Shown: positions 18,538-26,895 of the stretch, piece after piece
Layout of the letters: each line of letters opens with the position of its first letter
How positions within the stretch are numbered: position 1 is the first letter of the stretch
Assembly: GCF_003048675.2 (NCBI RefSeq)
Contig: NZ_CP060707.1
Coordinates: 620,001-684,000, forward strand
Reading direction: 5' to 3'
Length of the DNA stretch: 64,000 nucleotides
DNA from: Campylobacter concisus
Lineage (GTDB): Bacteria > Campylobacterota > Campylobacteria > Campylobacterales > Campylobacteraceae
Notes under the pieces: model-generated
Seen by the model: only the letters and a program-made list of their open reading frames with translations
Database searches by the model: none
What the model was told of the DNA's origin: nothing
Program-made: the position numbers and the translations under genes

Positions 18538-19325
18538 AATTTTTAATCTTAAGACGAATAACTCAAATTTCTATCCTAGTGCTATTTATCCTAGGAAATG
18601 TTTATGGAGTTAAGATACTTAGCGGAAATTTAAGCTCATCTTTGCTTTTTGGACAAATTCCACTAAGCGATCCATTTGCGGTGCTTCAAATTTTACTAGC
18701 AGGCTTTAGCGTAGGCATAAATGCAATAATTGGCGCTATTATCGTCTTTGCATTTTACGCGCTCATCGCCCCAAGGGCATTTTGCTCGTGGGTTTGCCCA
18801 GTAAATTTACTAACCGACATTGCTTACAAGCTAAGAGAGAAATTTGGCTTTAAGGGTGAGAAAATTTTAAACGTAAGTAAAAATTTGCGCTACTACTTGC
18901 TAGCGCTCACTCTTATCTTAAGCCTTGCTCTGTCAATGCCAGCGTTTGAGAGCATTAGCTTTGTTGGTATCATCCAGCGTGGCATCATCTACGGCTCAGT
19001 TAGCGCCATTGGCATCGCCATTGGCATAGTTGCCTTTGATATGTTCGTGCTAAAGCGCGGAATTTGCTCACACATCTGCCCTCTTGGTGCATTTTACGCG
19101 GTGATATCAAAATTTGCACTCATCAGAGTAAAACACGACGCAAATGCCTGCACAAAATGTATGAAGTGCAAGCTCGTCTGCCCAGAGGTGCAAGTGCTAG
19201 ATATGATAGGTAAAGAGAGCCGCGCGGTTAGCTCAAGCGAGTGCATAAGCTGCGGTAGATGCATCGACGTTTGCGGCGACGGGGCGTTAAATTTTAGTAT
19301 TAGAAATTTAAGGAGAGAAAAATGA
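18534..19325 (+). CDS. napH: Membrane quinol dehydrogenase component NapH
   Basis: A 263-residue inner-membrane iron-sulfur protein with four predicted transmembrane segments, partner of NapG in menaquinol oxidation. Two CX3CP motifs typical of NapH are present (CSWVCPVN and CSHICPLG), followed by two ferredoxin-type clusters, CTKCMKCKLVCP and CISCGRCIDVC, near the C-terminus. The ATG overlaps the napG stop by four bases and the stop overlaps napB by four, showing tight coupling. Confidence 0.96.
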   Translation: MKFLILRRITQISILVLFILGNVYGVKILSGNLSSSLLFGQIPLSDPFAVLQILLAGFSVGINAIIGAIIVFAFYALIAPRAFCSWVCPVNLLTDIAYKLREKFGFKGEKILNVSKNLRYYLLALTLILSLALSMPAFESISFVGIIQRGIIYGSVSAIGIAIGIVAFDMFVLKRGICSHICPLGAFYAVISKFALIRVKHDANACTKCMKCKLVCPEVQVLDMIGKESRAVSSSECISCGRCIDVCGDGALNFSIRNLRREK

Positions 19326-19849
19326 AAATGAAAATAATGGCGCTTGGAGCACTATGCGCTGCCTTTTTAGCGGCATGTGCATTGAATAATCCAAGCATTA
19401 GCGATTCGCAAATCGGCCTTAGAAATGTCGATTTGTTAGATGATAAAGACGTTGTTTTAAAAGACATCAACTACACAAAAGAGCCAGCGGGTATGGCAAA
19501 GAGATTTGACAGATCTTTTGAAAATGCACCTCCGTTTATCCCACACGACACTGAGGGTTTGGTGCCTATCACAAAAGATTCAAATATGTGCGTAACCTGC
19601 CACATGCCTGAGTTTGCAAAAGATAGCGGAGCTACTCCTATCCCAGCTTCTCACCTTTATGACATCAGAAACAAAAAAGATCTTGCAGGCAAGCTTGATG
19701 ATGAGAGATATAACTGTACAACTTGCCACGTCGAACAACAAAATGGTGTAACTCAGCTTGTTGGCAATAAATTTAAGCCTGACTTTAGAGATAAAAACGG
19801 CTCACATAAGTCAAATTTACTAGACGTTTTAAATGACGGCGTTAAGTAA
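19322..19849 (+). CDS. napB: Diheme cytochrome c subunit NapB
   Basis: A 175-residue small subunit of the periplasmic nitrate reductase that passes electrons to NapA. Two heme-binding motifs are visible: CVTCH and CTTCH, with conserved axial-ligand histidines likely in PASHLYD and IPHDTEG. The signal sequence ends in FLAACALN, which fits a lipobox (LAAC), so the subunit may be lipid-anchored. Starts overlap the napH stop by four bases; the stop shares one base with napF (TAATG). Confidence 0.95.
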   Translation: MKMKIMALGALCAAFLAACALNNPSISDSQIGLRNVDLLDDKDVVLKDINYTKEPAGMAKRFDRSFENAPPFIPHDTEGLVPITKDSNMCVTCHMPEFAKDSGATPIPASHLYDIRNKKDLAGKLDDERYNCTTCHVEQQNGVTQLVGNKFKPDFRDKNGSHKSNLLDVLNDGVK

Positions 19850-20316
19850 TGCAAAGCAGGCGAGAGCTAATTAGTAAAATTTTGGGGGCAAAACCTGCTC
19901 CCAAATTTATAGATCCACCATTTTTTAGCGGAGAATTTGACTGCGCAGGATGCGATGCTAGCTGCGTAAGTGCGTGTGAAAAAGAGCTTCTTAGCTTTGA
20001 AAATGAAAGAGTTGTTTTTAAAGTTAAAAAGCTAGGCTGCGACTTTTGCGAAGAGTGCGCGAAAGCTTGTCAAAGTAGTGGTCACCTGACACTAAGCTTA
20101 AACTCGCCAAAGAGCATAAACGCAAAGGTTAGCATAAACGTCGCTAGCTGCCTAGCGTGGAATGACACGATTTGCTACAACTGCCTTGATGCTTGTAAAT
20201 TTAAAGCGGTTGAGTTTCTTGGTGTTTTTCGCCCTATAATCAATCAAAATTGCGTCAGCTGCGGCGAGTGCTTTGATGTTTGTTTTAAAAATTCGCTTGA
20301 GATGGAGGCTTTATGA
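19849..20316 (+). CDS. napF: Ferredoxin-type protein NapF
   Basis: A 155-residue cytoplasmic iron-sulfur protein associated with NapA maturation. Four cysteine groups can be seen: CAGCDASCVSAC, CDFCEECAKAC, a CLAW...CYNCLDAC group and CVSCGECFDVC. The second-to-third spacing is irregular but typical of NapF. The N-terminus MQSRRELISKILGAKP lacks a hydrophobic signal. It lies between napB and napL, joined by overlaps at both ends. Confidence 0.88.
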   Translation: MQSRRELISKILGAKPAPKFIDPPFFSGEFDCAGCDASCVSACEKELLSFENERVVFKVKKLGCDFCEECAKACQSSGHLTLSLNSPKSINAKVSINVASCLAWNDTICYNCLDACKFKAVEFLGVFRPIINQNCVSCGECFDVCFKNSLEMEAL

Positions 20317-21248
20317 GAGTTTTATTTTTCTTTTTTTGCTTGTTAAATTTTGTCTTTGCAAATGAGATCACAACGCCTATTAAAGAGATAGAAGCTAGTG
20401 CAAATGTGCTTGGCACCACGCTGATAAATGGCAAACTTTTTATCGCAACTGATGGTGGCACGGTTGAAATTTACGATCCAAAAGAGTCTAAATTTGATGA
20501 GATCATCAAAATGGATGATATAAAAACCTACGTTAGCGACCATGAGAGGCCAAAAATTTTAAATGTCGATGAGCTAAATGGCAAGATGCTCATCCTAAGC
20601 GAGGGTGACTACGCCACAAAGGTGCTTTATATAAGAGAAAATGGGCAGATGAGAAGCATAAAAATGGCTAATCAAGCGATAAAAAAGGCTCTATTTTTAG
20701 ATGATGAGCATATAGCACTTGCCTCAATCAGCAATGAAATTTACTTTTTAAATCTAAAAAGTGGCGAAATTTATAATAGCTTTAAGATCTCTATCGCGAT
20801 GCTCTCAGACATGGAGATAAGCGAAGATAGAGGCACGCTAGCGATCGCTTGTGAGAGTGGCAAGGTCTATTTTTACAACGTTCGCACTAAAAAGATGGAC
20901 AAAATTTTAGACATCCATACTGATAATATCTACGACATCGCCTACAAAAATGGCGTCATGATCAGCGGAGGCACCGATAGGATCGCTGGCATCTTCTCAG
21001 CTGGAACGCTAAAAAAGATAAATACTGGCTTTTTGGTTTATGGTGTTGGGCTTAGTAGCGACGGTAAGATCGCAGCGTATATGAGCGACGAGATGAGCGA
21101 TGTAAATTTGGTTGATAGCGTCACTTTGGATAAGATCGCGATGCTAAAAACTGGTCAAAGCACGATAAATAGCATAGTTTTCATAAGCGACAACGAGGTC
21201 GTAACCTCTGCTTATGAGAAGAAAATTTTATTTTGGAGAGTTAGATGA
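20313..21248 (+). CDS. napL: Beta-propeller protein NapL
   Basis: A 311-residue exported protein with a short signal (MRVLFFFFCLLNFVFA) and repeated beta-strand blocks of WD40/quinoprotein type, for example IALASISNEIYFLNLKSGEIY and LAIACESGKVYFYNVRTKKM. Genes like this occur between napB/F and napD in Campylobacter and Wolinella and are called napL; loss gives only a modest nitrate reductase defect, and the exact role is unknown. The start overlaps napF by four bases and the stop overlaps napD by four. Confidence 0.85.
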   Translation: MRVLFFFFCLLNFVFANEITTPIKEIEASANVLGTTLINGKLFIATDGGTVEIYDPKESKFDEIIKMDDIKTYVSDHERPKILNVDELNGKMLILSEGDYATKVLYIRENGQMRSIKMANQAIKKALFLDDEHIALASISNEIYFLNLKSGEIYNSFKISIAMLSDMEISEDRGTLAIACESGKVYFYNVRTKKMDKILDIHTDNIYDIAYKNGVMISGGTDRIAGIFSAGTLKKINTGFLVYGVGLSSDGKIAAYMSDEMSDVNLVDSVTLDKIAMLKTGQSTINSIVFISDNEVVTSAYEKKILFWRVR

Positions 21249-21586
21249 ATATTTCAAGCCTGATAGTCTATACAGATAATAAAAATGAGAGCGTCAAAAG
21301 CGAAATAAGCAAACTAAAAGAGTGCGAGATCATCACTGACGCAGAAGATAGGATCGTGGTGGTCGTTAGCTCAGAGAGCATCGAAGATGAGATCAGAGTT
21401 TTTAAGATGATAGAGGGCATTAGCGGCGTGGTGAGCGTTGCGATGGTTTATAGCTATCAAGAGGACGCCGAGGAAAATAGAGAAAGGCTTGAAGCAAACG
21501 GCAAGATAAGTGAAATTTTGACAAGCGATGACGTAAAAGCCGAAGATATCGCATATGGCGGTAGCGTGCATTATAAGGTGAGATAA
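21245..21586 (+). CDS. napD: NapA maturation chaperone NapD
   Basis: A 113-residue cytoplasmic chaperone expected to bind the twin-arginine signal of NapA and delay export until the molybdenum cofactor is inserted. It begins with NISSLIVYTD and has a ferredoxin-like fold pattern with GVVSVAMVYSYQED near residue 65. It is the last gene of the nap operon, overlapping napL by four bases. Identity rests on size, fold pattern and operon position; sequence conservation in NapD is low. Confidence 0.88.
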   Translation: MNISSLIVYTDNKNESVKSEISKLKECEIITDAEDRIVVVVSSESIEDEIRVFKMIEGISGVVSVAMVYSYQEDAEENRERLEANGKISEILTSDDVKAEDIAYGGSVHYKVR

Positions 21587-21662
21587 ATTTAAATTTTTGT
21601 TTTGGGGTGTAAATTTAAACTTTAGTAAGCCCAAACAAATTTCAAATTTAACATAGCAAATC

Positions 21663-21910
21663 GCATGCAGTGCACCAGCACCATTGCATGCCACTTCTAA
21701 CGTGCGAGGGGATTGGGGGATTTAAAAAGGGGGATAAGGGGACGGCTTCGTAATTCAAGTCCCCTTTTCTCCCTTTTGATAAATTTACATCTCAAAGCAA
21801 ATTTTAAAACTTTACTCACTCGCCTTAGCAACTTACCAAATTTAGGTCTCATAGCCATTCGCCACTAAATTTAGAAGAGTGATATGCTCGTTCATAAATT
21901 TTAAAATTTA
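21663..21910 (+). repeat. Modular intergenic repeat array B (plus orientation)
   Basis: Three modules in order. Module I (21663-21691) is a GCATGC...GCATGC hairpin. Module II (21724-21777) is a long hairpin whose stem contains AAGGGGAC/GTCCCCTT, with the 15-base loop GGCTTCGTAATTCAA. Module III (21798-21910) has AAATTTTAAAA-type ends. The stretch from module I to the start of module III is nearly identical to 28796-28940. It lies between the 3' ends of napD and the second chemoreceptor gene, mirror-image to array A. Confidence 0.78.
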
Positions 21911-21986
21911 TTTGAAGCTTTTTGTATGTTAAATTTAAAGTTTAAAATTTAAAGTGGCTATATAAATGATTAAATTTAAAAGATTA

Positions 21987-22020
21987 AAATTCCAACCCAG
22001 CTTAAACTAGGTTGGAATTT
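21987..22020 (-). terminator. Stem-loop terminator between napD and the second chemoreceptor
   Basis: AAATTCCAACC (21987-21997) pairs perfectly over 11 bp with GGTTGGAATTT (22010-22020), with a 12-base loop. It lies 25 bases beyond the stop codon of the minus-strand chemoreceptor, followed on that strand by a T-rich stretch. It may work in both directions. Confidence 0.65.
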
Positions 22021-22044
22021 ATGAGGGTTGATGAAGCAGTTTGA

Positions 22045-23994
22045 TTAAAATTTATTCTTTCTTACTTCACTTACTATTGTCTTAGCCATATTATCAACAT
22101 CGCTTGTTACTTCATTGGCTTTATTAGCAATTACAACGTTTTCTTTTGTTAGGTGATCTATTTGAGCAACTGATTGATTTATCATATTTATGCCTTCACT
22201 TTGCTCTTTGATTGATTCACTCATCTCATTTATTGATTGAGCTAATACATTTGTATTTGCTTCTATCTCACCAAGTGATTTTTGAGTTCTTTCAGCTAGC
22301 TTTCTTACTTCATCAGCAACAACGGCAAATCCTCTACCATGCTCTCCAGCTCTAGCTGCTTCTATTGCAGCATTAAGTGCTAGAAGGTTTGTTTGATCTG
22401 CTATATCTCTAATGATAGTTATGATGTTTTTAATTTCATCTGATTGTCTTATAACATCAGCTGTCTTTTGAGAGATGGCATTCATTGAGCTAGACATTTG
22501 CTCAACTGCTGCTGCGCTTTCTTGAAGTGAGCTTGCTTGCGTGCTAGCGCCTTGCGTTAGCTCTTTCATAGCTGAAGCCAAAGTTGTAGCTTTTTCTTTA
22601 AGTAGCTGTGCTTGGCTTAAATTTGAGTTTAGCATAGAGCAAACTACCTCTCCCATGTTTGATACTCCAAGTATCATAGCCTTTAGGTCAGCCTCTAGCT
22701 CCTCATTTATCTCAACCTTTGCTGTAAAGTCATTTTTAGTATATGAGCTAAGAACATTTGTTATGCCCTTTAAATTTGCCGAGATAGATGTAAAGAATTT
22801 ATTTAGTAGCTCTTTTAGTTCATTTAGTGATGGGTTGTTTGGAGTTGAGCCTATCTTTGCTCCAAGGTTTCCTTTGATCATCAAATTTGCTACCTTATTT
22901 AGCTCATCTATCATAGTGCTATCTTTTTTGATGCCAGCTATGACTTTGTCAATGTTCTCATTTATCGCCTTGCTCATCTCACCAAATTCATCATTTGATC
23001 TTACCTCTAGCTTGCTTGGTGCTTTTGCTTCGTAAGTTACAAATTTAAATACATCATCAAGCTTAGACTGGATGATTTTTATAGGGTTAAGAGACTTTTT
23101 AAGTAAGAAATAGACAAATGCTGAGAGGATAACGATGAATAGCACTGCTAGGATTAGCTGGATCTTTAGGAGAGGGATAGTATTTGACGTAAATACATCT
23201 TTTTGCATAGCCGAGATAGCTATCCAGCCACGATCATTTAGCTCGATAAAGTCAGCAAATCTCTCTTCGCCTTTTGAGTTTTGATAAGCAATAAGGCCAT
23301 TTTTATTGAAGTCTTTATTTTTATATCTTTCAACCAGCTTTGTCGTTGTAGCATTTTCTTTGCCAACTAGCTCTTTATTAGGGTGGATGATGATCTTGCC
23401 GTTTTTGTCCATCACATAAACATAGCTATAGTCGGTTTTGCTAATATCCATGATCTCGTCGCTAAGGCTTGAGATATCAGCATTCATAGCAGCGACACCT
23501 TTATCGCCGATAGGTGCTGAAAATGCGATCATCATGGCATTTGAGCTTGATGATTTGTAAGGATCAGAAAAAGTTGCTTTTGAGCCTTTTGCGATCTTAT
23601 ACCAATCTCTTGTTCTTGGGTCGTAGCCATTGTCTTTTGGCATCTCATTCTTACCATTTGAGCGGTACATCGCTCCATCACTCTCATATCCTGCAAAAAT
23701 TCTCTCGATCTCAGGTGAGACTATGAGTTTGCCTGTGCTTAAAACTTCATTTATCTGGCTTCTATCCTCTAGTTTTTCTAGCCTTTGGGCGATGCCGTTT
23801 GCAGCGTGCGTGTTGCTGTTAAAAAATGTATTCATAGCGTTTTTTACATCTTTTAGAATTTGACGCTGAGTTTGTATGACTAGCTCGACTGTCTTGTTTT
23901 GGGCAGTGTAGTAACTAGCGACTGACATAGCCACAAACGAGATACATAGAGCAACTATTAGCATTAGTGCTATTTTATTGGTGATTGACTTCAC
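22045..23994 (-). CDS. Methyl-accepting chemotaxis protein with a periplasmic Cache domain
   Basis: A 649-residue chemoreceptor. TM1 is at about residues 8-28; a double Cache sensor spans to about residue 275 ([53 protein letters not shown]), then TM2, a linker and the signalling domain with the [20 protein letters not shown] tip. The GTG start is preceded by AAAGGA seven bases upstream. The sensor differs from that of the receptor at 12181-14160, but 133 residues of signalling core are identical, so a different ligand probably feeds the same output. Confidence 0.93.
   Translation of the reverse strand: MKSITNKIALMLIVALCISFVAMSVASYYTAQNKTVELVIQTQRQILKDVKNAMNTFFNSNTHAANGIAQRLEKLEDRSQINEVLSTGKLIVSPEIERIFAGYESDGAMYRSNGKNEMPKDNGYDPRTRDWYKIAKGSKATFSDPYKSSSSNAMMIAFSAPIGDKGVAAMNADISSLSDEIMDISKTDYSYVYVMDKNGKIIIHPNKELVGKENATTTKLVERYKNKDFNKNGLIAYQNSKGEERFADFIELNDRGWIAISAMQKDVFTSNTIPLLKIQLILAVLFIVILSAFVYFLLKKSLNPIKIIQSKLDDVFKFVTYEAKAPSKLEVRSNDEFGEMSKAINENIDKVIAGIKKDSTMIDELNKVANLMIKGNLGAKIGSTPNNPSLNELKELLNKFFTSISANLKGITNVLSSYTKNDFTAKVEINEELEADLKAMILGVSNMGEVVCSMLNSNLSQAQLLKEKATTLASAMKELTQGASTQASSLQESAAAVEQMSSSMNAISQKTADVIRQSDEIKNIITIIRDIADQTNLLALNAAIEAARAGEHGRGFAVVADEVRKLAERTQKSLGEIEANTNVLAQSINEMSESIKEQSEGINMINQSVAQIDHLTKENVVIANKANEVTSDVDNMAKTIVSEVRKNKF
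22132..22530 (-). repeat. Inverted repeat arm 2: identical chemoreceptor signalling core
   Basis: Minus-strand partner of 13675-14073, encoding the same 133 residues. The DNA is almost identical in long blocks and diverged only at silent sites in others (for example around [13 protein letters not shown]), a mosaic that suggests gene conversion. Confidence 0.85.
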
Positions 23995-24111
23995 ACGAAT
24001 TCCTTTACATATGATTTACATTGTCGCAATATCGGCTAGTTTAAAAAGAATTGTATAGCTGTTTAAGAAATTTTTCTTTAAAAATAAGAAATTTTGATCT
24101 ACAAGATAAAT

Positions 24112-24657
24112 TTATGGTCTATCTTTTATTAAATTTAAAAGATTTTCTTTGATATTTTCGCTAGTTAAATTTGAAATTTCGCTGTAAAAATTTCCATCTT
24201 TATCTAGCAGATAGATAGCAGAGCTGTGAGCGACAGAGTAGCCCATAGCAGAGTTTTTAAGATGCACTTTTTGGTATTTTACGCCGTAGTTTTTAGCGAC
24301 TTTTGGCAGATCGTTTAGCTTTAGTCCGTCTGCGTCCTTGTAGAAATTTTTAGCCATTAGGGTTAAATTTTCAGGCGTGTCACGCTCAGGATCAAGCGTG
24401 ATGAAAAGTAGCTCAAAGTCGTCTCTTTTTAGTTTATTTAGCTCATCGCCCACAAGAGAGAGCGTAGTAGGGCAGACATCGGGGCAGTAAAGATAACCAA
24501 AATATATCGCTTTATATTTGCCGTTATAGTTTTTAAGGCTCACTTCGCCATGCTCTGAAAGCGCCTTAAAATCATACTTGTTTGGCTTTATAAAAAGCAT
24601 CGCAAGACCTGCGCATATTAAGATTATTATTAAGCCCCAAAGTGTCTTTTTCATCAT
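24112..24657 (-). CDS. SCO1/SenC family copper chaperone
   Basis: A 181-residue membrane-anchored thioredoxin-fold protein. One N-terminal hydrophobic segment (residues 5-22) anchors it to the inner membrane. The copper ligands are visible: C58-x3-C62 in YCPDVCP and H144 in YSVAHSS. Sco proteins deliver copper to the CuA or CuB centre of terminal oxidases; in Campylobacter this would be the cbb3 oxidase. It is the last gene of a minus-strand operon with PCuAC and an unknown anchored protein. AAGGGC precedes two adjacent ATGs, and either could be the start. Confidence 0.92.
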   Translation of the reverse strand: MMKKTLWGLIIILICAGLAMLFIKPNKYDFKALSEHGEVSLKNYNGKYKAIYFGYLYCPDVCPTTLSLVGDELNKLKRDDFELLFITLDPERDTPENLTLMAKNFYKDADGLKLNDLPKVAKNYGVKYQKVHLKNSAMGYSVAHSSAIYLLDKDGNFYSEISNLTSENIKENLLNLIKDRP

Positions 24658-24663
24658 TTGCCC

Positions 24664-25128
24664 TTACATTTTTAGATCGAGATCGACAAAAAATCCAGTA
24701 TCTTTTTCGCCATCAAGCAGCTTAAATCTATACCTCATAAGATCGACCACACAAGCACTTAGCACGACTTGGGCTATTAGATTATCGCCCCTTTGATCAA
24801 GCCTTGCCTTTATAGAACCCATGTTCATATTTATGCCATCGATTACAAGATTTGGATCTTTTAGCCCTAAATTTTTGCCATTAATGATCTTAAAGCTAAA
24901 CGGTCTCATCGCAAAGATTGGTCTTGGCGAGATGTCTATCTTTAGCTTAACGCCATTAAATTTCACCTCGCAAGCATCTTTGTTTAGATCGCATTTTAAA
25001 GGATCAAGCGATGTATTTACATCGGCAAATTCAGGCGGATCCTCTTTACTGACCATAAATTTATGACCCATCCAAAAAGCGCCTGCTACTATAAAGATGA
25101 GTGAAAAAAGGGTTAGAATTTTTTTCAT
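24664..25128 (-). CDS. Hypothetical membrane-anchored protein of the copper-delivery operon
   Basis: A 154-residue protein with one N-terminal hydrophobic anchor (MKKILTLFSLIFIVAGAFWMGH) and a periplasmic part rich in beta strands. It has three cysteines (two in LKCDLNKDAC, one in LSACVV) and a methionine-rich patch, INMNMGS, which could bind copper. No family is assigned with certainty. It lies between PCuAC and Sco with overlaps or short gaps on both sides, so a role in copper handling for oxidase assembly is inferred from context only. Confidence 0.65.
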   Translation of the reverse strand: MKKILTLFSLIFIVAGAFWMGHKFMVSKEDPPEFADVNTSLDPLKCDLNKDACEVKFNGVKLKIDISPRPIFAMRPFSFKIINGKNLGLKDPNLVIDGINMNMGSIKARLDQRGDNLIAQVVLSACVVDLMRYRFKLLDGEKDTGFFVDLDLKM

Positions 25129-25550
25129 TATTTAAAGTTTTTAGTTACTCCGATATTATCAAGCTTGATGCTCTCGCCGTTGCTAAATTTTAGCTCCAGA
25201 TCAACCTTGTCACCATCTTTTATGGGTTTGTTTAGATCCATTAGCATGATGTGAAGACCGCCAGGTGCTAGCTTTGTCTCGCCATTTTTTGGGATAATAG
25301 CGTCTTCAACCTGAACCATAGCCATCATGCCATTTTCCATCTTGTGAGTGTGAATTTCAGTGCTTTTACAAACACTTGAATGAACGCCAACTAGCTTTAC
25401 ATCGGCATTTGAAGCATTTTTGATATTCATGAAAATAGCGCTATTGTTTGTGCCAGGCTTTGTGTCTCTTGCTCTGACATTTTCTAGGCTGATGTCAGCT
25501 GCCATTAGTGTAGATGCCGCAAGCAATGCACCAAAAACAAGTTTTTTCAT
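25128..25550 (-). CDS. Periplasmic copper chaperone PCu(A)C
   Basis: A 140-residue periplasmic Cu(I) chaperone (DUF461). The signal peptide ends near LMAADI. The diagnostic H-x10-M-x21-H-x-M motif is exact: H67, M78, H100 and M102. PCuAC proteins hand copper to Sco or directly to terminal oxidases. It is the first gene of the operon; AAGGAAAA lies before the ATG. The stop shares one base with the next gene. Confidence 0.92.
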   Translation of the reverse strand: MKKLVFGALLAASTLMAADISLENVRARDTKPGTNNSAIFMNIKNASNADVKLVGVHSSVCKSTEIHTHKMENGMMAMVQVEDAIIPKNGETKLAPGGLHIMLMDLNKPIKDGDKVDLELKFSNGESIKLDNIGVTKNFK

Positions 25551-25647
25551 ATTTTTTCCTTTATGGTAAATTAATAATGGTTTTCAGATTATACATATAA
25601 AGAAACTAAAATTCCCTTTAAAATTTAAAAATTGAAATTTTTTAGGT

Positions 25648-25653
25648 TATAAT
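25648..25653 (+). promoter_or_regulatory. -10 box upstream of the Pgp2/Csd6-like gene
   Basis: A perfect TATAAT lies 35 bases before the TTG start, behind a T run and an AT-rich stretch. It is one of the clearest -10 boxes in the window. Confidence 0.55.
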
Positions 25654-25687
25654 TACGCACTAAATTTTACTTTTTGGGACACTTCAC

Positions 25688-26653
25688 TTGAAAAAGATAC
25701 TATTTTTCTTCATCGCGTTAGCGCCTTGTCTTTTTGCCCAAAATTACGAAGAAATTTACTTAAAAAATGGCCCATCTGCCGTCATAGAAGCCATTGAAAA
25801 GAACATTTTAAGTAAGGACTACTGGCTAAACAAGCTCAAAGACAAGGACGTTAGATACGGATATTACGACAATGAGATACTTCTAAGCGTGGTTGATAAG
25901 ACTGACAAAGAGCTTGAGGTCATCTCTTATAAAGACGGAGTTACAAAAAAACTCTTTAGCTCAAGCGTTATCGTTGGCAAAAATGGCGATAAACTGCTTG
26001 AGGGCGACCTAAAAACGCCAGTTGGCGTCTATCAGCTCACACGTAGATTTACGCCAAATGATAGATATCTTGGCCCACTTGCTTTTTCTCTTTCATATCC
26101 AAATTTACTTGATAAACTTGCCAAACGTAATGGCAGCGGCATCTGGATACATGGCTATCCGCTCGATGGTCAAAGGACAGATGAGCTAAAGACAAAAGGC
26201 TGCGTGGCTATGCAAAATGACATCTTGATGAAATTTGACGAAGTTATAGACCACAAAAAAACGCTCGCATTTATCTACGAGGACAAGCGCCCAGAAGCAA
26301 GCGCGAACGACATAGCAGTGATCATCTCTGGAATTCTTAACTGGAAAAAGACTTGGAGCGAGAGCGACATCGATAGCTATTTGAAATTTTATGATAAAGA
26401 TTTTGAGCGATATGACGGTATGAGCTTAGAAAATTTTAAAAATATGAAACGAGCGATCTTTTCTAAAAAAGAGAAAAAACATATCGCTTTTTCAAATTTT
26501 CTCATCACGCCTTATCCAAACCTTAAAAACGACAAGCTATTTCGTGTGAGTTTTTATGAGGATTATGCTGCTGATACGCATAAATTTGCAGGTCAAAAGA
26601 CCCTTTATGTCAAGCTTTATGGCGATGAGATGAAAATTTTTATAGAGGAGTAG
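25688..26653 (+). CDS. Pgp2/Csd6-like L,D-carboxypeptidase (YkuD fold), cell-shape enzyme
   Basis: A 321-residue periplasmic protein with a signal peptide (MKKILFFFIALAPCLFA). The YkuD L,D-transpeptidase domain (about residues 75-205) has H155 (GIWIHGYPLDG) and the nucleophile C172 (TKGCVAMQ). The last 110 residues look like the NTF2-like domain found in C. jejuni Pgp2 and H. pylori Csd6, which trim the tetrapeptide stem of peptidoglycan and are needed for helical shape. The length matches those proteins. The TTG start has GGGAC nine bases upstream. Followed by alr, also a cell-wall gene. Confidence 0.87.
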   Translation: MKKILFFFIALAPCLFAQNYEEIYLKNGPSAVIEAIEKNILSKDYWLNKLKDKDVRYGYYDNEILLSVVDKTDKELEVISYKDGVTKKLFSSSVIVGKNGDKLLEGDLKTPVGVYQLTRRFTPNDRYLGPLAFSLSYPNLLDKLAKRNGSGIWIHGYPLDGQRTDELKTKGCVAMQNDILMKFDEVIDHKKTLAFIYEDKRPEASANDIAVIISGILNWKKTWSESDIDSYLKFYDKDFERYDGMSLENFKNMKRAIFSKKEKKHIAFSNFLITPYPNLKNDKLFRVSFYEDYAADTHKFAGQKTLYVKLYGDEMKIFIEE

Positions 26654-26655
26654 AA

Positions 26656-26895
26656 GTGGAAAAATCTCAAGAAGTAAAAGAGAAGATAGAGAAAATTTTA
26701 GAGGCAAGGTCTGCATTTTTTGCTGAGCTAGACCGCCAAGTGCCAAAGAAAAATGGCACTGACGTCTTTGACTTTAGCAAGGTCAAAGAGGCTGATCTAA
26801 AAGAAATTTACGCTAAATTTTATGCATTTGACTACAACGTAAGAAAGCTCTTGCCTGATGTTTATAAAGCTTATGATGTGAATTTTAATGTCTGA
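26656..26895 (+). CDS. Hypothetical protein, 79 residues
   Basis: A small, charged, probably helical cytoplasmic protein (MEKSQEVKEKIEKILEARSAFFAELDRQ...). There is no signal or recognisable domain. A GTG start lies two bases after the upstream stop, with GAGG upstream; the 3' end overlaps the alanine racemase gene by eight bases. Tight packing supports expression as part of this operon. Confidence 0.65.
   Translation: MEKSQEVKEKIEKILEARSAFFAELDRQVPKKNGTDVFDFSKVKEADLKEIYAKFYAFDYNVRKLLPDVYKAYDVNFNV

Noticed and set aside
12175-24000. Composite transposon or genomic island carrying nap between inverted repeats
   Set aside because: The inverted arms are chemoreceptor coding sequence, there is no transposase or integrase, and nap base composition matches its surroundings; inversion by recombination is possible but mobility is not supported.
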